This document shows positions 57,291 through 64,000 of a DNA stretch of 64,000 bases, piece after piece. The position numbers and the translations under genes are program-made. The first letter of the stretch is position 1, and each line of letters opens with the position of its first letter. Source of the DNA: Sitta carolinensis (taxonomy: Eukaryota; Chordata; Aves; Passeriformes; Sittidae); contig JAVUNC010000005.1 of NCBI GenBank assembly GCA_032173965.1, positions 46,300,501 to 46,364,500 on the forward strand, given 5' to 3'. The notes below the pieces were generated by a model. The model was not told the origin of the DNA and did not search any database. It was given only the letters and a program-made list of their open reading frames with translations.

Positions 57291-57559
57291 CACTGTGTGT
57301 ATGCTTGTGTATCGTTTAATGGTAAATATAATATGGAACGTTTAGGAAACGAAGCATGCGTACGCTGAACAAAGCAGAGTGCTGAAACACAGCAATGGGC
57401 TGTGGAGAGAAGAGGTCACTAATAAGTACCCCGTGTTGGCACTCCAGAGCGCTTGGAAGAAGACATCGAGTGTCCCTTCTCCCACCTCTTGACGTGGGAG
57501 CGAATGTGTTGTGCAATTCACTAGACCATAATTTGCCAGTTTCATTCCGTGTTTCTTCG

Positions 57560-57870
57560 GTCGAGCTTGCACAAGCTGCGACAGCGCAGCGAGAGGTGAA
57601 AACCACTGCATTTCCGTATTCCCGTTGGCCGAGCACGGCGCTGCCCTCCCTGCCCTCCTCGCCCGAAGCTCTCTCGGCGGCCGGACGCTCCCCCGCTCAG
57701 CCAAGGGAAGACGAGCCGGTCACGAAGGTGCCCCCCGCGCCCAGAGCTCGGCGGCCGCGCTCTGCCGAAAGCCGCGGCTCGCTCCGCTCCGCCCCGGCGC
57801 CGCGTCCCGCCGTGCTCTGCCCGCGCCCGGCTTCTCTCCGCGCCCGGCTTTGCGGCTGAGATGCTAATTA
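57560..57870. other. CpG-rich islet without recognised gene
   Basis: A sharp GC-rich patch ending at GCTGAGATGCTAATTACAC. An octamer-like ATGCTAAT lies at about 57860-57867. No histone reading frame. It could be a promoter of an unseen transcript. Confidence 0.4.
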
Positions 57871-57899
57871 CACACATTCCCTTGACGAATTTGTGTCTG

Positions 57900-58450
57900 T
57901 CTCATGTGGCAATTCCTTTCTAGAAACATTGGTTTTAAGGGGCTTGATTACTTTCTGTGTCTTGCATCTCTGCAGGAAGCCCTTGAACTGCCATATGACA
58001 TAGACCAAATTAACACTTAACGGGCTTCCGAGGTCTGTGCGGGAACAGAGTCGTACACCGTCCCGCGGTTGTACTCGTGCCCCGGAGCAGCATCTTTCCC
58101 CAGCCGCTGCGCCCTGCTTAGCCCGTCCTGTCCAGATGGCACTGCCGCGGGGCTCACAGCAAACCTGACCTTGCTTTTCCTTTCTGGTACTAAGTCTCTG
58201 TCTTGTCTGGGTGTTGAGTGGAAAGTGATTGTACGTGGAAATTTTCTGAGCGAGGGAACTGCTGAAATAAATGCCGTGTCCTATCTTGCATGGAAGTACT
58301 TGGTTCCTCAGATCCCCTCCGTCTCTCCGTTTATCGCTGCCGAAATCTGTGGAGTAAAATACGTAGGGGAAATAGCTACAAATAGAGAAATCGTTTAGGG
58401 GAACGTGAGATTCGGTCAGGCTGAGGACCGAATCACAGTAGGACCCTGAC
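57900..58450. other. Unassigned interval
   Basis: An open frame at 58069-58398 (109 codons) shows no motif that I recognise and no strong start context. I do not call it a gene. Confidence 0.45.
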
Positions 58451-58479
58451 TGTCAACCTGCTTGCTCATCACCTGCCTT

Positions 58480-58830
58480 CACAGTCTGCATTTTCCCATG
58501 CTGGTCCGGCGCACTCCATCTCCTCTCCGCGGCGGCTGCAGCTGAAGCTCCGGGCCCCGGGCACTCACAGGGCCGCGGGAGGGATTTTGCCGGAGCGGGA
58601 GGGAACCTCCGGCACAGCCCGCAGAGAGGGGACGGCGCGGGGTTCTTGGAGCCCCTCCGCTCCGTGAAGCACGGAGGAGCCTGCGCAGGCAGCGCCGGGG
58701 CATCCAGGCACTGCACTGCTCCTTTGGCAGTCCAAAGCCTCCTCCCAGCCTTCCCAACGGGCGGGCTGTCTCTTGGGAGCGCGCTCCACCCCGTCCCCTT
58801 CTGTCAGTGGCGCACCTGTGCACAGATTTG
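58480..58830. other. CpG-rich islet without recognised gene
   Basis: GC-rich, with open frames on both strands but no recognisable protein. A possible splice donor context (TGTGAGTGCC on the minus strand, near 58565) is noted only as a weak hint. Confidence 0.35.
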
Positions 58831-58849
58831 GCCGTGAAGCCACACTTCG

Positions 58850-59335
58850 CCTAATCAATACTTCAGTTATCACTAACAGACCTTATGTGTTATTCTTATC
58901 TTTCCAAGAACCCTTTCATACAGTCTGTTAAGTTGAAAATATCTTGGAACGAGATGGGGAGGAAATTCCTCTTCTTAGTGATGGTGTGAAGTGCTTTCTC
59001 TTCTCAAAACTATGGCAACCATCACCAACAAAAACAAATATTTTACCAGCCAGCTTAACACTTTTGTTTACATATGATCTTGAAAAGTCTCGTGGTCCCA
59101 GGATTTATTTTTTTAAAGGGGGTTGTTTTGGGGTTTTTTGAGATTAAGAGAATCTAAATTAAAACACTCTTCTTAATGGATTTTTGCAGACAGACCCTCT
59201 CTGTGCCACTGATTACCTGTTAAGTCTTCTTCCTAATAGGCACTGGTGGACATGCTATTTTGCATGGGGGGGAAAAGGCTAAGTGCCATGGAAAAAGATA
59301 GATCGTAACAGCTGGGATCACCACCAGAAGGTACA
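58850..59335. other. AT-rich, nothing recognised
   Basis: No gene or repeat identified. Confidence 0.5.
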
Positions 59336-59510
59336 GTTAAAATCAAAAACCAAAAAACCAAAACCAAACAACAACAAAAAAAACCGTCAACACACAAATA
59401 CCCACAAACAACAAAAACACCCTACAAACAAACAACCCCCAAAAAACCCCAACAAACAAACAAAATCTCACTGCCATAACAATAAAAAACCACACTTAAA
59501 AAAAATCCCA
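59336..59510. repeat. A/C-rich low-complexity tract
   Basis: Irregular AAAC/CAAA repeats. The overlapping Lys/Asn/Pro/Gln-rich frame (59283-59573) is an artefact of this composition. Confidence 0.85.
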
Positions 59511-59619
59511 AATCGATCCAGGCAGTATAAATCAGCTTTTCTTTGGGAGTTGCTTATCAAACTGCATCTGTAAGGAACAAAACCATAAAAGCTCCCACAG
59601 TTAGTTTGATGTCTTGCTT

Positions 59620-59662
59620 GAAAAAGATTCTATGAATCTTTGAGCCTATGATTCTATGAATT
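59620..59662 (+). mobile_element. Possible CR1 3' tail
   Basis: GATTCTATGAATC...ATGATTCTATGAATTC resembles the octamer tail of CR1 LINEs. No clear CR1 body precedes it, so this is tentative. Confidence 0.4.
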
Positions 59663-59669
59663 CTAAGAG

Positions 59670-60586
59670 CTGTAAACGAGTAAGCTGAACACATTGCTCA
59701 GGGTGGATGTACCAACATGATATCAAGGAAATGGCAATGGCAAAGACAAAGACAAACATTTGCGCATTTGAGACAGGGATTTTATCACCCTTTTGCTCTT
59801 GTAAAATATTATCTTTCCCACAGGAGTTACCCACAGAGACATTTGACCAGTCTGTTCTTCTCCAAACTTTTTCTGTGCTTTCAGATTTATGGAACAACTG
59901 ATTCCCTGAACACAGAATGACATTTGGAAGGGAAGTTGGTACCCATTGCTGGTTCCACAAGATGGAAAATACGACCCTAGACCAGAAATGTGGAGCAAAA
60001 ATGCTTCATTCATCACAGTAACAGTGTACAGGCAGATTTCATTGCAGTTCTGCTTGTCCAAGAGGACTCTGTTCCCATAGGGGAAACATACTTCTTGTTG
60101 GTTGGACATTCTTTCTCCATCTTCCTTTGCCAGACTTGAAGGCAATTTGTTTTTCACATTTTGTCAAACTTGAAACTCTGCATTCTACCTGCTGGTTTTA
60201 GCACCCTGACTTCGAGGTTGCATTCAGTCCCAGATTTTCCTTCCCTGTTGTGGCTGTGCATCTCTGACTGCACTGGTTCTACTTTCCCAGCACAACCTCA
60301 TCCCAAACCCACCCCAGCAGATTTGCTCATTGGTTCAGGATGGTGTGGCTGTGCCCAGTCACTGTCACAATCCCTGCCCCACTGACCATGTGCATTAAAT
60401 ATTAAAAAAGAGTCATAGTAATTCAATTGATTGATTGATCGATCTGAAATGATCCTTGAAATTATTCTTTAACTGAGCTCAGGAGTTATCAAAAACTTTG
60501 TGGTTTGGAATGATCAAGGAACTATTTCTCTCTTGCTTTGAACCAAAATAAAACTGTTGAAAATCTGGGTATTTTTGTAAGAAGGT

Positions 60587-60620
<34 letters not shown>

Positions 60621-61470
60621 ACCTGTATCTGTGTAACACCAAAATTTCCTGCCTAATGCCTACTATAACTCTACCCATGGATTTTTTATTTTAAGAGGTT
60701 GCTGTTCTATCTGGGGCCTTTAAATCTCTATGAATACTAAAACTTTTGTCATGGGGAGGAGTTCTTTGCTGTAAACTGAACAGTATGTAATTATAAGTTG
60801 TTCCCTATTGAGACATGTATTTTTCTTACTCATGTAACAATGTATTATGGTTTAAAATATGATAAATCAGTTTGTAAATAAAATCCATTATGCAGGGACA
60901 AAAATGTCTTTCAAATCACACAAAATCTGCAATTACATCAAGGGCAGGTTTGAGTTGCCCTTACTTTGTAAGGCAACACCCTTACAGAGTGTGACTGTGA
61001 CTTTAGTTATGGGGATTTTTTTGTACCAGAAGCACCCAAAAGTCAGAATGAATGTATCTGAACACCATATATGAAATATCACTGCTCAGTAGCACAAGCA
61101 CTGGGAAGGGCTTGAGAAAATATTGAAGTTACTGTGCAGACTTAAGCAGCCTCAGGTGAAAAACATGGTAATGTGACTTTGCAGCTGCAGGCTTCATGCA
61201 CGACTGGATCACCCTGTTTGAAATATCCATACACAGGCTGCACTCCTGCCTCCTCAGCTGCATCTGTGAGATGTCTCTATATATCCTCCTGAGCACTGAA
61301 AGTCAGTCACAGACAGCTCACTCAGTGGGATTAATCACAAGACTGAAGTGCTGAAATGGATGGATATGAATTGTTCATAAGGGTCAGGAAAGAAGGGTAG
61401 GGGCAGGTTGTCTTCTGTGTAAAAAAATAAAAGCGGGTTGATTGCAAAGAACTATGTTAAAAAAACAGTG
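59670..61470. other. Gene-free interval
   Basis: No gene seen. A run of 27 A residues lies at 60591-60617. The rest is unremarkable AT-rich sequence. Confidence 0.5.
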
Positions 61471-61484
61471 ATGAACAGCTGAGA

Positions 61485-63540
61485 GCTTCTAGGTGCAAAA
61501 CTGGAGGCCTAAAGCTAAAAAAAATAAAATCCTCATGGTTAGTATTTACCACAGGCCACCCAAACAAATAGAGGAGGATGCTGATGAAGCTTCTTTCTTC
61601 AACTGCTGGTGTCATCATGTTCACAAGCTCCTGTTGGGCAACATCAACCAACCTGTCATCTGCTGGAAATGTGGCACAGAAAGCCAAGAGGTATCCAGGA
61701 GACTCCTGAGCATGTTGAAGATAATTTTTTATCCAGGTTAAAGGAAGTCCAACCAGAGAAGAAGCACTACTTGAGACCTGTTCTTGCCAACAAAAATGAA
61801 CTAATTGAAGAGGTTCAAGAATAGTGATAACCTGGGGCTGCTGCCTGAGCCCAGACCTATCACAAATTTGAGGGATATTGGCCAGGCAGACCACAGACAC
61901 AAGATACTTAATTTAGTAAACATTCAGTTGCTTAAGAAAATAGGATATGGAAACCCCTTGGAAACTGCCCTCAGGGATCAAGGAGAAGGACAGGCCTGAA
62001 AGTTATTTAAGGACATTTGTCCTATGGAGCAGGTACACTTGATTCCCAAACGTTAGAAAGCAGGCTAGGAAGGTAGAACTCAGTATGGCTGAGTAAAGAC
62101 CTTCTGGTGGAACTGAAGTGCAAGAAGTAAATGCACAGGCAGTGGAAGCAGGAACACATATCCTGGAAGAATATAAGGTGCTGTGCAGGTGTGTAGGGAT
62201 GGAATTAGAAAAGCTAAAGCACATCGTAACTGGCTGTGGATGTGAAGAATAAGGGCTTCTGTAGGTACACTGATCAGAAAAGGATCAAATAAATAAATAA
62301 ATGAATAAATAAATAAATTTGGCCCTCCAATAAAAAAAGACAGGAGATGTAGTGACTACTGGCATAGCGAAGATTGAGGTACCAAACAAATATTTTTGCT
62401 TCAGTTTCCATTGGCAGCCTCTCTCCCATCTCCTAAGTCTGTGGAACTCAAGGCATAGACTAAGGGAAAGAAGTCTCTCCCCTACTGTAAGAAAAGATCA
62501 GGTTCCAGACCATCTGAGGAACCTGAATACACAAAAATCCATGGCACCTAAGGGGATTCATCCCAGGGTCTTCAGGGAATTAGCAGATACAGCTGCAACC
62601 GAGATATTGTTTAATATTTTCATCAATAGCATAGTGGGATTGAGTGCACCCTCAGCAAGTTTGTGGGTGACACCACGCTCAGTGGGTGCCATTGATTCCC
62701 TGGGATGAAGGGATACCAGGCAGAGGGACCTTGACAGGCTTGGGAAGTGGACCCACGTGAACCTCATGAAGTGCAACAATGTCAAATGCATGGCCCTGCA
62801 CCCAGGTCAGGGCTGTTCCAAATACCAGTACAGCCTGCAGGATGAGCTGATTGCAAGCAGCCCTGTATAGACAGACTCAGAGATATGCTTGGATGAAAAT
62901 TTGGACGTTAGGTGGCAATGTGCATTCTCTGCTCAGAGAGCCAGTTGTATCCTGGGCCGCATAAAAAAAAAGCATTACAAGCAGGGTGAGAGAGTTGATT
63001 CTCTTCATTCACTCAACTCTAATGAGACCTCATCTGGCGTACTGCATCTACCTCTGGGGTCCTTGGTACAAGAAAGACTTGGGGGAGGGCCGTGAAAATG
63101 ATCAGGGAGCTAGAACACCTTTCCCATGAAGAAAGGCTGGGAGAGAAGTGGTTGTTAGGCCTGGAGAAGACAAGGCTCTGGGCAGACCTCTGTGTGGTAT
63201 TTTGATATATGAAGAGCACTTACAAGAAAGACAGAGAAGGACTTTTCACCAGGGCCTGAAGTGACAGGGCAAGGGGCAAGGTTTTAAAAGTGAAAGAAGT
63301 TAGATTTAAATAGGTTCAAATGAAGAAATTTTTCATTATGAAGTTGGTGGGACACACTGGAACAAGTTGCCAAGAGAATTTGTTGATGCCTTCAATGGAA
63401 GATTTCAAAGTCATGTGGGGTAAGTTTTTGAGCAACCTGATCTAATGAAAGATGTCCTTGCATATGACAACAATGTTGCTCTAGATAATTTTTGAAGGAT
63501 CCTTCCAACATAAATCATGCTGTGATTCCATAATGCTACA
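61485..63540 (+). mobile_element. CR1 LINE, internally deleted
   Basis: CR1 is a bird non-LTR retrotransposon. The first part encodes a recognisable but broken endonuclease segment (YHRPP near 61550 and a GNINQPVICW segment near 61635). From about 62600, CR1 3' sequence follows: the end of the reverse transcriptase, then the 3' region to GATTCCATAATG near 63540. Between GCAACCGAGATAT and TGTTTAATATT (about 62605) most of the reverse transcriptase core is missing. Frames are interrupted throughout, so it is dead. An AAAT microsatellite lies at 62287-62320. Confidence 0.85.
62287..62320. repeat. AAAT microsatellite
   Basis: About eight AAAT units with one G interruption, inside the CR1 copy. 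Confidence 0.9.
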
Positions 63541-63642
63541 ACTGACATGGGCTCATAGGAAGGACCTTCCTGAAAGCACTTATCTATAAGAGAATAGGAG
63601 AAAAGGGAGTTCTTGAATTCATGACTGAACTTTGGAAAATTT

Positions 63643-64000
63643 TCATAGAATCATAGTATCAATAAAATATGCTGAGTTGGATGGGACCCATCAGCACCAT
63701 CAAGTCCAACTGCTGGCCACATGCAGGACACCCCAAGAGTCACCCTGTGCCTGACAGCATTGTCCAAACCTTTTTGAGCCATGTCAGGCTGGTGCTGCAA
63801 CCACTTCCCTGTGGAGCCTTGTTCCAGTGCCCAAACACCCTTTGGACAAAAAGCTTTTTCCTGACATCCAACCTAAACCTCTTCTGCCTCAGCTTCATGG
63901 CATTTTCTTGAGTCCTGCTACTAGTCACAGGAGTGAAGAGATCAGTGCCTGCCTCTTCTCTTCCCCTCATGGAGAAGCTGCAGACTGTGATGAGGTCTCT
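63643..64000 (-). mobile_element. CR1 LINE 3' end, minus strand, runs off the window
   Basis: It starts with CATAGAATCATAG (the reverse complement of a CR1 tail). The following text is the reverse complement of the CR1 3' region and is still CR1 at position 64000. It is oriented opposite to the copy at 61.5-63.5 kb. Confidence 0.9.

Noticed and set aside
58069..58398. 109-codon open frame as a novel gene
   Set aside because: No motif, no promoter or splice evidence that I can defend, and no codon-use signal.
59283..59573. Lys/Asn/Pro/Gln-rich open frame
   Set aside because: Translation of an A/C-rich low-complexity tract.
61493..61741. 82-codon frame as a host gene
   Set aside because: It matches the CR1 endonuclease region and lies within the CR1 copy.

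Overview
This 64-kb window is part of a replication-dependent histone gene cluster from a bird, probably a songbird. It holds 16 single-exon core and linker histone genes: four H4, four H3, four H2A, two H2B and two H1. Their proteins are nearly invariant, their coding DNA is very GC-rich, and each gene ends in a 16-nt histone 3' stem-loop, usually followed by a purine-rich downstream element. The bird assignment rests on CR1 LINE copies at the right end and on a long terminal repeat near 22 kb that I recognise by memory as a family common in passerines. No search was run.

Layout, left to right. 1-4.6 kb is AT-rich with no gene. 4.7-12.8 kb holds H4 (+, frameshifted), H3 (+), an orphan stem-loop relic at 8.57 kb, H3 (-) and H4 (-). 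H1 (+) sits alone at 18.9 kb. 20-26 kb is gene-free with an LTR. 26.4-32.3 kb is a large inverted duplication: H4(+)/H2A(-) on the left and H2A(+)/H4(-) on the right, around a 1.55-kb spacer carrying H3(-). The right H2A has a 1-bp frameshift. 32.4-40.1 kb is gene-free. 40.6-43.5 kb holds H1 (+) and a divergent H2A(-)/H2B(+) pair. A second divergent H2A/H2B pair lies at 51.2-52.4 kb, and H3 (-) at 54.1 kb. 54.6-57.9 kb is a CpG-rich area with decayed histone pieces (an H4-like promoter and an H2B 3' end), a degenerate 26-bp minisatellite and a solo LTR inserted inside it. 58-64 kb is mostly repeats, ending in CR1 elements.

Together the genes supply S-phase nucleosome proteins (H3-H4 tetramer, H2A-H2B dimers) and linker H1. 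Shared signals are TATA and CCAAT boxes, an H4-specific GGTCC box, the H1 AAACACA box, an octamer in one H2B promoter, and the 3' stem-loop that replaces a poly(A) tail. All four H3 genes encode H3.2. Two H2A isoforms differ only near the C-terminus.

I see no unknown multi-gene system. The most interesting signals are the inverted duplication with a mosaic H4 gene, a composite CCAAT-type motif repeated in gene-less CpG islets, exactly spaced distal blocks shared by the two H1 promoters, histone relics, and the 26-bp minisatellite.
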